A stretch of 64,000 nt of DNA, taken from assembly GCA_033220425.1 (NCBI GenBank), contig CM065653.1, forward strand, positions 744,001 through 808,000. The letters are read 5' to 3'. Shown piece by piece: positions 1 through 10,760 of this stretch. Origin of the DNA: Lepraria neglecta (taxonomy: Eukaryota; Ascomycota; Lecanoromycetes; Lecanorales; Stereocaulaceae). The notes below the pieces were generated by a model. The model worked only from the letters and a program-made list of their open reading frames with translations. It was not told the DNA's origin and did not search any database. Each line of letters begins with the position of its first letter. Positions within the stretch are counted from its first letter, which is position 1. The translations under genes and the position numbers were made by a program.

Positions 1-1459
1 CCTGAGAATCTCAAGAGTGTATTGGCGACGGACTTTAAGAGTTGGAGATTGGGTGAGGAGAGGGAGAAGGTTATGGCGCCCTTTTTGGGTGAGGGGATTT
101 TTACTAGTGATGGAGCCGCGTGGCAGCATTCGCGGGAGATGTTGAGGCCGAATTTTGTGAGAAGTCAGGTGGGGGATTGTGAGATGTTTGAGCGGCATGT
201 GCAACAGCTCATTAAGGCCATTCCGGGGGATGGAGGAATGGTTGATCTCCAGCCATTGTTTCTGAGTCTGAGTCTCGATGTCGCTACCGAGTTCCTTTTT
301 GGGCAGAGTACGAACACTTTATCGCCCGACGGCGGAACCGCAGAGACGAAGGAATTTGCCCGCGCGTTCGACCACGTGATGAATGCGTGGGGCGGGCAGG
401 ATCAGGGATGGGAGATGTTTGTGGGACTTATGGTGGGGTTGTTTTTGCCGAATTGGAAGTTGAAGGGGGAGTACAGGATTGTGCATGATTATGTTGATGG
501 GCTTGTTGAGAGGGCCGTGGTTAAGAAGGGGAGGTATGAGTATGAGAAGGAAAATTCGGAAAAAAGGTTCGCTTTTCCGGGTGGGAGGTATATTTTTCTT
601 TTTGAGCTCTTGGACCAGACGACGGATAAGGTTAAGATTAGAAGTGAGTTGCTGAATATTTTGCTTGCTGGGCGAGACACTACGGCAGCCCTGCTGTCGA
701 ATGTGTGGTTCGAACTTTCGAAACGGCCGGCTGTATGGGACAAGCTTCAACGCGAAGTTTCTTCTCTGAACGGCGAATTCCCAACCTTCGAGCAGCTGAA
801 AGAAATGAAATTCCTCCGCGCCATCCTCAACGAATCACTACGCCTCTACCCCATCGTCCCCGAAAACAGCCGTATGGCGGTCGTCGACACAGTATTGCCT
901 GTTGGTGGCGGCGAAGATGGAAAGAGTCCGATCTTTGTGAAGAATGGACAGATGGCGCATTGGAGTGTTTATGTGATGCATCGACGGAAAGATATTTATG
1001 GGGAGGATGCGGAGGAATACAGGCCGGAGAGGTGGTTGGATGGGGAAGAGGGGAAGGGTTTGAGGGTTGGGTGGGAGTATTTGCCTTTTAATGGGGGCCC
1101 GAGGATTTGTATTGGTCGTGAGTGTGCCTTTTTCCTAGAAAAGTTTCTTTATTTTCCCCTCATCTCAACGGTCCTTCTTCCTTATCTTCGTGGCCGTTCT
1201 TGCTTCTTCTGGGGGATCGTGCTGTCTTCGATTGGCAAACCTTGACAGCATTTTTTCTCCTCGGTTTCTTCTTTTTCGGATGGGAGCTGACTTGTCAACA
1301 GAACAGTTCGCCCTCACAGAAGCCTCATATATCACTGTTCGTCTCATGCAGGAGTTTAGTGCCATTGAAAGCAAAGATCCGGAGCCGTGGCGCGAGAAAT
1401 TCACAATTGTTTGTACTGGTTTGGGTGGGTGTAAGGTTGTGTTAACCCCTCGGACTTAG
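1..1459 (+). CDS. Cytochrome P450, CYP52-like, 5' end cut by window edge
   Basis: The reading frame is already open at base 1, so the N-terminus lies outside the window. Exon 1 runs to 1117, an intron spans 1118-1301 (GTGAGT..CAG), and exon 2 runs 1302-1459. The splice falls inside the heme loop: exon 1 gives FNGGPRICIG and exon 2 continues QQFALTEASY. Also visible are the I-helix motif AGRDTT, the ExxR helix NESLRLYP, and the EYRPERW segment. Together these are typical of microsomal CYP52/CYP63-type enzymes, which hydroxylate alkanes or fatty acids at the chain end. Reading through the intron would end the protein early and lose the residues after the heme cysteine, so the spliced model is preferred. 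The substrate is unknown. Confidence 0.9.
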
Positions 1460-1973
1460 ACTCCAGGGCTCCAGATTACCACTCATTCTACATAATGTAT
1501 GATAGCTTTCTCATAATCTACCTTTCCCCTCAATAGTGGGCACCTCCGGAGAGCCTAGCTCGAAAGCCTTGAAGGTGGCCGGCTTGCATTAGCACCAAGC
1601 CATGACAACACAACCTCTAGCCATTATTATGATGAGGCAGCCACGAATATATGGGATGCTGAAAGCCCTCCTCAGCGTTTCACTGTGCGACAGTATCCAA
1701 GTGCCAGCGACTATCAGCATATATTCCAACACCATTACGTTATTTCAGCTTAGTATTGACTATATTTTTCGCTTGTCTTGCTTGCCTTGGAGAAAAAGAC
1801 AAGTCGGGGGCAAAATTAGCTTGTCGACTTTACCACCACCATCTGCACCGTAGTCCTTTCAGCCAACTCTTTACCACTATCGCGCTTCATTCGTCCCTTG
1901 GAGGAATTAACGCACCTTGCACATTAATGAGCACATCTTCGGGAGCTGACACGAAGACACGGTTCCTTTGAGG
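1460..1973. other. Intergenic, P450 to HET pseudogene
   Basis: This stretch holds only short open frames with no recognisable product. It must contain the P450 3' UTR and the old promoter of the HET gene. No clear regulatory motif is seen. Confidence 0.5.
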
Positions 1974-4167
1974 ATGAAATTCCTCCCCGTGTCACACAAG
2001 GTCAGCTATGCGCCTCTCGAACCCGGGCAATTCCGACTGCTGACCATTAGCGCCACGACGAAGAGTTTTGAAATTGAGCTAGGTAGCTTTCCACTTGACA
2101 ATGCGCCTGCATACGACGCAATCTCTTATACGTGGGGCCCAAAAGAGGCGGCTGTTGCGGTAAAATGTAATGGACGGCGCTGGACGATCTCGCCCCGGCT
2201 GGCAAGCATGCTACACCATCTTCTCCTATACAGACCAAGGCCAAGGACACATAAGATATGGATCGACGCTGTGTGCATCAATCAAGAGGACGACGCAGAG
2301 AAAGAGAGACAGGTTCCATGCATAAGGATGATCTACAGCAAAGCTCAACGGGTCATCATTTGGTTGGGAGAACATGAGAATGATAGTGAATTGGTGATGC
2401 GATCTATGCCAGACCTGATCGGAAAGCTAAATGACCTTGGGAATATCAGACATGTAATCGATCTTCCCGCTTCGCCTCTGCTGACAGAGCATGGGCTCGA
2501 ACCTCTAGCTCACCATCTGTGGCCTGCAATCTGCCAGCTGTATAGTCGGTCATGGTTCACACGGCTTTGGGTCCTACAGGAAGCTACGCTCAGTCAGGAA
2601 TCCATTCTCATGTGCGGCAATTCGTGGCTGAGCTGGGAATCGTGTTCTGCTTTCACGGAGGCATTTTCTGATACGGAGCTCATTGTTCGGATCGCCATCC
2701 TGAGATCCGGGGGCAGACAAGGCCTGGACTATTTGCTGCCCAGTGGGTAGACTTCCTAAGCAGCCAGGTCGCAGAGAAAGGTGGAGATGGAGAGCTGTCA
2801 TCAATCCTAGAGTGGGGTCGCAATCTCAATTGTACGGTCAAAGCTGATCGCATCTATGGACTGTCGGGACTGATATTGCCCGAATTACAAAACCAGATAG
2901 CGTCACTGAATTTGATAAACTATGCAAAACCATATTGGCGTACGTACATCGATTTCGCCAAATGGTGTCTGCAGATGGATCCGACGCTGGCTTTTTTTAG
3001 CATTGCATGTCCCAACGGGAATCATCCACGTATCCTCTCCGGTTGTCTTGAGTGGAACACCACAAAGGACTACAGTTCTTTTCGTAATTATTCAAGTCTT
3101 TAAGCTGGCTGCGAGAACATCGGACATAAGCGTCCACCGATTCATGAGGTTGATGGTACCGATCACATTTGTGTCCGAGGTTTCCGTGTTGACGAAGTGC
3201 TTGAAGTAGTCGAGTCTCAATTTCCCGACAGCGTGAGATATCAAAGGGAATTGAAGGCGTGTTCCCGTTTTGAAGCTAAATGGTTAGAACTAACTCAAAG
3301 AGTCGCTACAGTGGGACTGTGGGTTAGTGTGTCTCATGATCAGATGCGGTTTCAGCCATGCGCCATGGCCATGACCATGGGCCATAGCGAGAGATCCGTG
3401 CTTCCTGAGAGAACTATTTAGATGAGCATCCCACCAGCAGTTAGCTCTTCAGTCGAGTTCATCTCTTTCAGAGCCATAGCAGTTCTTTCCCGCCCACCCG
3501 CACCTTATACATAGCCTATATATAGCCTATCTACACTCCAGGTCTATGCCGCCTAGGCATGGGAGTTTTCTAGCGCTGGGGCACCTGTGGTGGCCTTTCT
3601 AGGCTTGCTAGCCCTGGCGTTGGACCGCCCAAGCATCTATTTACATATCCACTTGTGCCGGTGTGTATAGCTTCAGGAGTGAGAACACTAATGTATGGAT
3701 ATGCCTCTGATGCTCTGCCAGAAGAGCACTGGAGGACTCTAGTTGCCAATGAGATCAATGGAGCTCCCTGTAGCCAAATACATGAAGTAGATCACCTTCA
3801 CACGTAGTCACTTTTGTTGTCCTCGGAGGGTTCATTAGAACTGGTATGGACAGAAGCTGGATCTCGATACTGGCAAGCTATAGCTGATGCATGTGGGGGA
3901 CGCAAATACTTCAGTACTAAAGGGGGAAGAATCGGACCCGGGCTAACAGACCTTAAGCCCGACGATAATATCTATGTCCTCTACAGTGGAGGACCACTTT
4001 TCGTTCTCCGTTTCGACGAAGTCAAAGATACAGCTCAGCTAATAGGAGAAGCATATGTTCACGGGCTCATGTCGGGCGAAGCACTGACGATGGAAGGAAG
4101 GCGAGAACTTCGTTCTTTGCTGACGTCTCGAATACCAAAGTGGCGGCTCGAACTTGGTGAAGATTAA
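1974..4167 (+). pseudogene. Heterokaryon incompatibility (HET) domain gene, decayed
   Basis: The first ATG at 1974 opens a HET domain with its usual signatures: YDAISYTWGP at the start, then IWIDAVCINQ and SRSWFTRLWVLQE. The frame shifts by one near 2700 and continues in another frame to about 3420. In that frame a TAA stop lies at 3101-3103 inside a region that reads on as family-like sequence (WNTTKDYSS before it, GFRVDEVLEVV after it). A third frame carries the C-terminal part from 3661 to 4167, with motifs such as EEHWRTLVANE, IYVLYSGG and GEAYVHGLMSGEAL, interrupted by a TAG at 3805-3807. Between about 3430 and 3655 no homologous frame is seen, so an insertion or deletion is likely. HET proteins trigger cell death on non-self recognition. 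This copy is very probably inactive. Confidence 0.8.
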
Positions 4168-5143
4168 CGATGGCAGGCTGTGAGGATTACTAGAACAGTG
4201 ACAAATGGAGGATTTTCACAGCTCGCCACCCAGGGTACGGACATGAATGAGATACACTAAACATGTATGACATGCAGCGATCAAGGTTATTCTTGGCAGA
4301 TTACTGCCATGCGGATCTCGTTATCAGCATTCGCTTTGTGGCGAACTTTGTACTTCAAAGAGAGGTATCCTAGCAGCACAAAGAGGTCAAGACAGATATA
4401 GCTTAACGGTCGCTGTGGATGAGTGTTTGGCAGACCTTGATATGGAACATGCGGATGTCGCTACCTGGTCGATAATCATCTGAATGTATGCAATTGGTCA
4501 GCTCCGTGTCCAGAATAGGTAGGTCCAGACGACTTTGCGCTCCGTCGGGACGCTACTCCCGTAGCTTGGCACTGCCTCACCGAAATCGAAACAGCATCAA
4601 GCTTCGATCCAGTAGGAAGCTTCAAACGCACACATGGCCCAGATGGCCCCGAATCTCGAACGTCTCTTGACGTTCCCTCCGTCGCTACTTGTTTTTGCGG
4701 TACGACTTTCTCTCTTGGGTGGGCTTCTAGAGCAAAAGTTCGCCAGGCGCGGCTTAGACTTGGGCCCCAACTTTCGCCGTCTCACTAGCGATATGGTATG
4801 GCTATTTTCACACTCCATGGGCTAGTACCTGTATCTTGCAATGTTTGGGTATAAACCCTTCGTACAAGAGCCGCGGATGATAAATTTCTGTTTAATCCGT
4901 GTCCGGCTTTCGCTGTTCACCGACTGTTAGACTTACGGCAAGACGAAAGTAACCGAGTAAGCCGCATCACGAGGAGTAATATATCTCTAATCAAGAGCTT
5001 CCTACTTTATAATGCTTCTTCAACCTTCGAGATTTGAACTCCATTGAGCCTCATCGACACATCTACCCTCGGTATCATTAACTTAATATAGCGTTTCGTA
5101 CATCGCCATATTCAGAAAGCACCGCAAAGCCAACTCAATCATC
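4168..5143. other. Intergenic
   Basis: Only short, unconvincing open frames are present (for example at 4488-4670 and 4634-4825). No RNA gene or repeat was recognised. Confidence 0.5.
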
Positions 5144-5456
5144 ATGGCTATCTTAGAGTAAGCACACCTCGCACTTGAGACACTCAGCTCCTTCTAAGCT
5201 ATACCACAGACTCTTCATGCTCGGCATAGCCACCGCTTTCATGGACTCTCCACATTCCACCGCCGCCAAGTCGTCCAGCTCCGACAGTATCAAGACTATT
5301 GTTGTCGCCGGCAACATCTTCCTAGCACACCGCCAAAGCCTCGGCGCATTATTCGATAGTATTGGATCCGACATATCGAAGCCTACGAAACTGGACGCCC
5401 TGGCATCGGTATCATTCGATGATGATGTAGAGCTGTTGCTGTCACACGGCTGGTGA
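5144..5456 (+). CDS. Hypothetical small protein, two exons
   Basis: An ATG at 5144 followed by a canonical intron at 5158-5209 (GTAAGC..CACAG, containing CTAAG as a possible branch point) joins a 14-base first exon to an open frame ending at 5456. The product is 86 residues: a hydrophobic start (MAILELFMLGIATAF), a serine-rich stretch, a central VVAGNIFLAHR segment and an acidic end. No family is recognised. Without the intron the ATG would reach a stop after five codons, so the call depends entirely on splicing. The hydrophobic start could be a weak signal peptide or anchor. It may be a chance frame. Confidence 0.35.
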
Positions 5457-6434
5457 TGATGACGAGATGGGATGACATTACATAATAAAAATTTGATGGC
5501 AAGAAGGTTATGCAACCCTTTTCTTCAGAAATATGGGATTTTATGGCCATCGATAGGCCCTGATCGTGGGCCAAAATCTATCGTCAGATCTTCGCTGCAC
5601 GATTGCAGCTCGCCAATCAACAAACATGGCCACTTATGCTGGTACGGTCTCTTGTAGAGATGCGCTCCGCCCGCAGGCATCGCCGTTTTGTGCTTGGGTG
5701 GAAAGCAACGGCTTGTTGTGGGCTCAAATATTACACGCGCCATTGCAGTAGCAACCGAGGACTTTGCATCTAGTCTGGAGGATATGCTTTCGTGTCCTAG
5801 CTTGTAGAGTTGAAGACGAGCAATAACGCGTACTGTGGAAAGCATGATAATAAAAGTTGCCGCGAGCAAGTGCTCACGTAATTTAGATGCTGTCGGGCTT
5901 GACAAGAAGTACTTCAAAAGGAGAGATCGTTCTCCCCGTCATCTGCTCCTCACTTATTTCTCTACCTAGCCTTGCCTCACGGATGAGAATGAAGCACGAA
6001 TTACACATCCAGTTCAATGCTCGCCTTCCCCGTTAGAGTCCATGTTATTGGCTCTGGTCCGTCCAATGACTTTCTCAACTGAGGTTGACAATTGAATGTC
6101 ATAGAACTGCGATCGCCCGAAACTCGGCCTCGAAACATTAACTTGCAGAAAGCCCCAGGCCGACTTCTGTCACTCGGGAGCCTTGCATAACGTGCGCACA
6201 TGGCAAAGAGTACTATTTATCTGTAAGCCAAATTTGCGAAGCCTTGGAATGGAAGGCGAAGCCGAAGGTCACTTTATTAGTGCCGAATCAAGTTTCCCCT
6301 CGAGCTTTCCGTTACAACTCATCTAATTAATATAAATACCATGTGTTAATTTTTGATCCCCCTTTTCGACCTTGATTCGCTGGAGATCTGCTGAATAATT
6401 CCTTAATCATCACCGACCATTGGCTTTTGGTTCC
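5457..6434. other. Intergenic
   Basis: A 130-codon minus-strand frame at 5525-5917 begins without an ATG and shows no family features. Nothing else is supported in this stretch. Confidence 0.5.
6427..6434. repeat. Target site duplication, left copy (TTGGTTCC)
   Basis: The eight bases TTGGTTCC directly precede the left inverted repeat and recur at 7041-7048 directly after the right one. An 8-base duplication is typical of the hAT superfamily. Confidence 0.85.
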
Positions 6435-7040
6435 TTGCCTCAGTACCTCAGACGTGCCAAGCTATCCTCCCGGCTAAGCCCCTATCAGGTTAGCTGATGC
6501 TGACTCCGCAGCTGGTCGGACGTGCCAAGCTACCCCCCGGCTAAGCCCCTATCGGGTTAGCCATTGCTTACTCCGCAGCTGGGCGCAAACTCGATATACG
6601 ATAGCCTTGCTCCTATACTCAACGCTCGGAGGCTAATGCAACGACTGCGGTCACGTAATATACCAGGACTTATTGGAATTTCGGGGGGGACACGATGTTT
6701 TCGGGGCCTGAGCAACGCAACTTCCCATACAATCGAAAAACACGTTAAGGGAAAAAATTTTGGTTTTGAGAAATTCGTCGACACGTTATTTACCTATGCG
6801 CACGCCTAGATCTTTTAAAATAAAGTAGTTATAGTATTTAAGTAGTAGAAATCTCGCTCCGAGTGTAGTTTCAAGCTAAAATTCGATGGTTTAAGGTATT
6901 GTTTTAATAGGTTTGTACACGCTCATTGATACAAAAATCGCAAAGCTGCCGTTTTTTCGTCCAGCTGCGGAGTCAGCAATGGCTAACCCAATAGGGGCTT
7001 AGCCGGGGGATAGCTTGGCACGTCTGAGGTACTGAGGCAA
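6435..7040. mobile_element. Non-autonomous hAT-type MITE
   Basis: The element is 606 bases long and is bounded by long terminal inverted repeats, 6435-6515 and 6961-7040, both starting TTGCCTCAGTACCTCAG when read inward. They differ at only a few positions over about 80 bases. A second, slightly diverged copy of the inner part of the repeat (CGTGCCAAGCTA..CTCCGCAGCTGG) follows in tandem at 6516-6582, so the left end carries a duplicated subterminal block. The interior has no transposase frame. The element must therefore have been moved by a hAT transposase encoded elsewhere. The flanking 8-base duplication supports a genuine insertion rather than a chance hairpin. Confidence 0.88.
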
Positions 7041-7048
7041 TTGGTTCC
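7041..7048. repeat. Target site duplication, right copy (TTGGTTCC)
   Basis: Exact match to 6427-6434, immediately outside the right terminal inverted repeat. Confidence 0.85.
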
Positions 7049-9289
7049 CTCGTTCCGTGGATCATGTTCTCCTGACGTACTTCGGTATACTAATAAGTCA
7101 TTCGGGCTTTGATGGGAGAATGGGTGCTTTTACTACTGTATATAGGGTGGTCCAGCTAACGTAAAAAGGTCTGTATGCGTAGAATAGCTTTGCGGCGTAG
7201 ATCTACCTGGACAACGGCATCCGCGGGACGCGACGAAGGGGTGCTCGCAGAGCGCCCCGAAGTCGTGTGTGGTGGGGGTGTGGGGGTAATTAAAGGGGAA
7301 CTAAAGAATGCCGCGGCCGGCTTTTCTTGTTTGAAATTCATCCACAAGTTCATTCCCAGGCTCACAAAACATATGGGTTACCCTGCATGCTCATAGCCAC
7401 TCATCGTTGGCTTCACCTTCGACATTTTCAGGGAAGAAACGCCCTCTTCTTATTTGGTCGCGGCCAATGGATTCCTCTAGCCTTGCTATCTGCCTCTGAG
7501 GCTTGGAGCCCCCAACAATCTCGTTCTGTGGGCGAGGCAAAACAACAATGTCCAGTATCAACAGTATCTGCCTCCACCCCTGCCTGAAACATTGATTCCA
7601 TGCGATTGCTGTGCCTAGATTGTCCCGCCCCCTCCCACCCCTATTTTCACATCGCTAATCAATGAGGGTTCTGCTTTGTAGCCTTTACCCATCTCGATGT
7701 CACATTACAATCAGGGTCCACGCCTCGCACAGCCTATTGGCAGTCGAAAATTACACGGTGATTAGGATCACCCTCTGATCTGCCGCATCTTTTCCGCAGT
7801 ACCTGTGATTGGTTACCGCGAGAGTCCTTCATGCAACATCCTTGTGATATTGCAGTGCACTTCGTACAAACATTTGCAGTGAGGCTGCCCTTTAAGCGAC
7901 TTGGCAGCCGACTCAAACAATGCGCGTTCTTGTTAGTGGTGGCTTTATGCAGCATGTGCTGATGGAGACAATTGCGGACAAGAATCTCCATATTACTAAG
8001 TTCGCATAGTAAATCTTTGATTTGGGTTTACCTTGCCGTACGCCTTCATTCTGGGGTGCGGGCCTATTGTCGAATTATAACTCAAGGACTTCTCAGCCTT
8101 GTTAACCCCTCACCAATGGTGCTGCCAACTAGTACCCACGCCGCGTTCGAAAAGCCATGGTGCCGAATAGATCCCTACGGCCCAGAAGGTAGCTGCACCT
8201 AGATCCCCCGCCAGAACGGGCCGAACGGCGTCCACAACGGTGTTCGATTGCTACCTTTTAATTATTATTGTTATTAATTTGATATTTAGACATGTGACGA
8301 TCCTCTCCGCGCAATTAGGATTCTGACAATCTATTGCACAGCCCTAGAAAAAATAATAAACACTGCGGCCAAGCGTAGAGCACTTGAGGATCCTTAGGCA
8401 TTGACACTGCCTTCCAGTCCAGCATCGGTTCTAGAGTGCATGCTGCTCTATCTCACATGAATTCGGTCGCGTGCTGACTGCATCTTTCCAAAAGGCTGAT
8501 CGTCGATGAAGCTTCCACGACCGAATTTATGACAAGGCTGCGCTGGCGGTCCTTCCCTTTTCACCACCAACCATCTTGCTCCTCACCGGCTTAATATCCC
8601 TAACCCCGCGTTTACGGACCCCAATCTGCAGGATGCGTGCATCCACTCCAAATCTGGCTATGTTGACCGTCCCGCGATGATCTGGACCAAACGGGTACGA
8701 CATTGCACGGTACAAAGACTGCGTTTCCTGGCCGCTGCTTAGTCCTTATCTATCGCTTTTTTAGTGGCAGGCCGCTATGCAGAATGGCTTTTCCGGCTTC
8801 TCTGTTATTTGTTTCTTTGACTGGCTCGGTACCAGCTACATGCTAGAGTGCTGCGTGCTTGAGATGTCTTTGCTCTTACTAGTCAGTTTAGCCGTCAAAG
8901 CTGAGTGGCGCGGTACGCTATGCAGCGGAAACTTCTAGTTTATACTGCATTTGTTCCTTCAACCGAGCTCTGGACTAGATCCAGAACCTACTTCGCCTTC
9001 TACGAAGAAGCCATCTTCACTACTGTTCAGCCGGACGGTCTTTTTGAAACTACATGGTCTGCCACCAACATGCGACTAAACCCGGGCAATGCAGATAGAG
9101 AGCAAGCTACTTGTCTGAGCCAGCAGTGCAGCAGACTTGGCAAAGGGTTTGCAGGATGCATAAAGGTGGGGAATCCAACCTCGCTGAATCTGTGTTCCCT
9201 TGATTCACCGCTTGCTCATACTCCTCACTTAGTCTGCTAGCACAGAACCCACAAGGACAACAGGAGCTCGAGGCTCCAGCCATCCAGTC
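7049..9289. other. Long gene-poor stretch
   Basis: More than 2.2 kb without a supported gene. Frames at 7175-7396, 7734-7991, 8527-8715 and 8905-9240 lack good starts, splice structure or family motifs. The last few hundred bases must hold the promoter of the secreted-protein gene that starts at 9290. Confidence 0.5.
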
Positions 9290-10760
9290 ATGAATACAAA
9301 ACTCGTCATTGCTACGCTTGTTACGCTTGCAATTTCTGGTTCTGCCATTGATCCAAGACAATTCGGTGACGGCTCACCATCAGCAGCTGCGACTAGCTTT
9401 CGGGCTGCTGCGTCCTCTACTGTCTCATCCGACTACGCTTCTATAACATCCGCCGCTGCAGTGTCCGCCTCGGCCTCCTCCGCTGCTGCTTTGGGCACGG
9501 AAACCCCTACTGGCACTGACACGCTGGAGGCTGTTCTGCCTGTGTCTTATACGACTACTGGGAAGATTTTCCCGCCTTCCCCTATTGCTAATGGCGTTGT
9601 CGTGTACGTTGCTGAGAATTTACCCCAATGTTCATGACGAAGGCGCTGACGGCATAGGCAGACCTCAAGACTTTAGCGTCAACTGTATCAACTGCAGCAT
9701 CACTGGCGATATCAGTCTTGCTGGGGGTGGCAAATTCGGTGATATCCCGAGTTTCACTGTCGATACTCCACCCGACCTCCTCGTCATCCACCCCGAGTTC
9801 GATTTTATCCAGAAATGGGTCGCTGCCTCCGTCGATAATCTCACTGCTCATTTCGAGTTCGGCCTAAACTGAACAGCGTCCAACAACACAAATGAGCTGA
9901 TTGTGCCTTTACCCTCGACCTCAATCTCAAAGAATGTATGTGATTGCTCTGTGCTCCAAGGACAAGAAACTGACTTTCTGAAAGATTGACAAAGTCGTGA
10001 CCATCACATTTTCCTTTAACCCAGAGATCCACGGTTGGGTCAATACCACTCAAGATGTCAATTTCACGTATGGGTTTGACTTCGTGGTAAGTCACCTGGA
10101 TTCACATGTCGTCGAACCAACCTAAACATGATTAATACAGGTACAGCCTGGCTCCGAAGTTCTCATATCTTTAGACGACCCTTTCAACTCTATGTCTCTT
10201 GGATTGTGAGGATCTTTTGCTCTTTCCCATCACCTGATCATTCTAATGATTACAGTAATCAATCGACTCTTACACCATTGGATCTGACATCGACAACGGG
10301 CGACATTGATATGGCTCTTGAACTCTCCTTCCGTCCCGCTGTGAGCTTTCAGATTGATCTCTTTGATGGATACGGCGCCAGCGCAAACGCCTCTGCATAT
10401 GTCGACGTTCCCAAACTTGACGTGCAGGTTAAACAAGTCCACAATGCTACCTCGAGTTGTGATCCCGCACCAGCTTCCCTTCCTGCGGCCCAGGTATACG
10501 CAAACCTTACCAATATCGTGCCGTCGATTGGATTCGACGCGTTCGCCGTGGCTGCAGAAACGGAGTTGATATTTTTGAATCAACATCAAGGCTATAACAA
10601 GAGTTGGACTATTCATAACTTCTCGACTGCATGTGTTCAGTATAGTGCGGCCAAGAAGACACTGGGTCCACCAAGCAAATCGGGATCTACAACGAGTACT
10701 CATGCTTCTGTTGCTGGAGTACTCTTGGCTATGATCATGGCTGTCTTCGCGACGATGTGA
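9290..10760 (+). pseudogene. Secreted, probably GPI-anchored fungal protein, copy A, with in-frame TGA
   Basis: Five exons are supported by splice sites and by alignment to the paralogue at 13113-14544: 9290-9603, 9662-9935, 9985-10086, 10141-10205 and 10256-10760. The product would start with a signal peptide (MNTKLVIATLVTLAISGSA), then an Ala/Ser-rich linker, a conserved core (GKIFPPS, PQDFSVNC, DVNFTYGF, SCDPAPASLP) and a hydrophobic C-terminal tail after Ser/Thr-rich sequence, as in GPI-anchored proteins. All exon junctions keep phase, but a TGA at 9870-9872 interrupts exon 2 where copy B has a leucine codon. The rest of the frame is intact. The core recalls fungal secreted proteins of the DUF7223 type; that link is from memory. 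Recent inactivation is more likely than readthrough. Confidence 0.75.

Noticed and set aside
5525-5917. 130-codon minus-strand frame
   Set aside because: No ATG at the start, no splice support and no recognisable motif.
8527-8703. 58-codon minus-strand ATG frame
   Set aside because: Too short, no splice signals and no family similarity.
9870-9872. TGA readthrough or selenocysteine in secreted protein A
   Set aside because: The context after the stop (TGA ACA) is not the known fungal readthrough context TGA CTA, and fungi of this group lack selenocysteine insertion. A simple nonsense mutation fits better.
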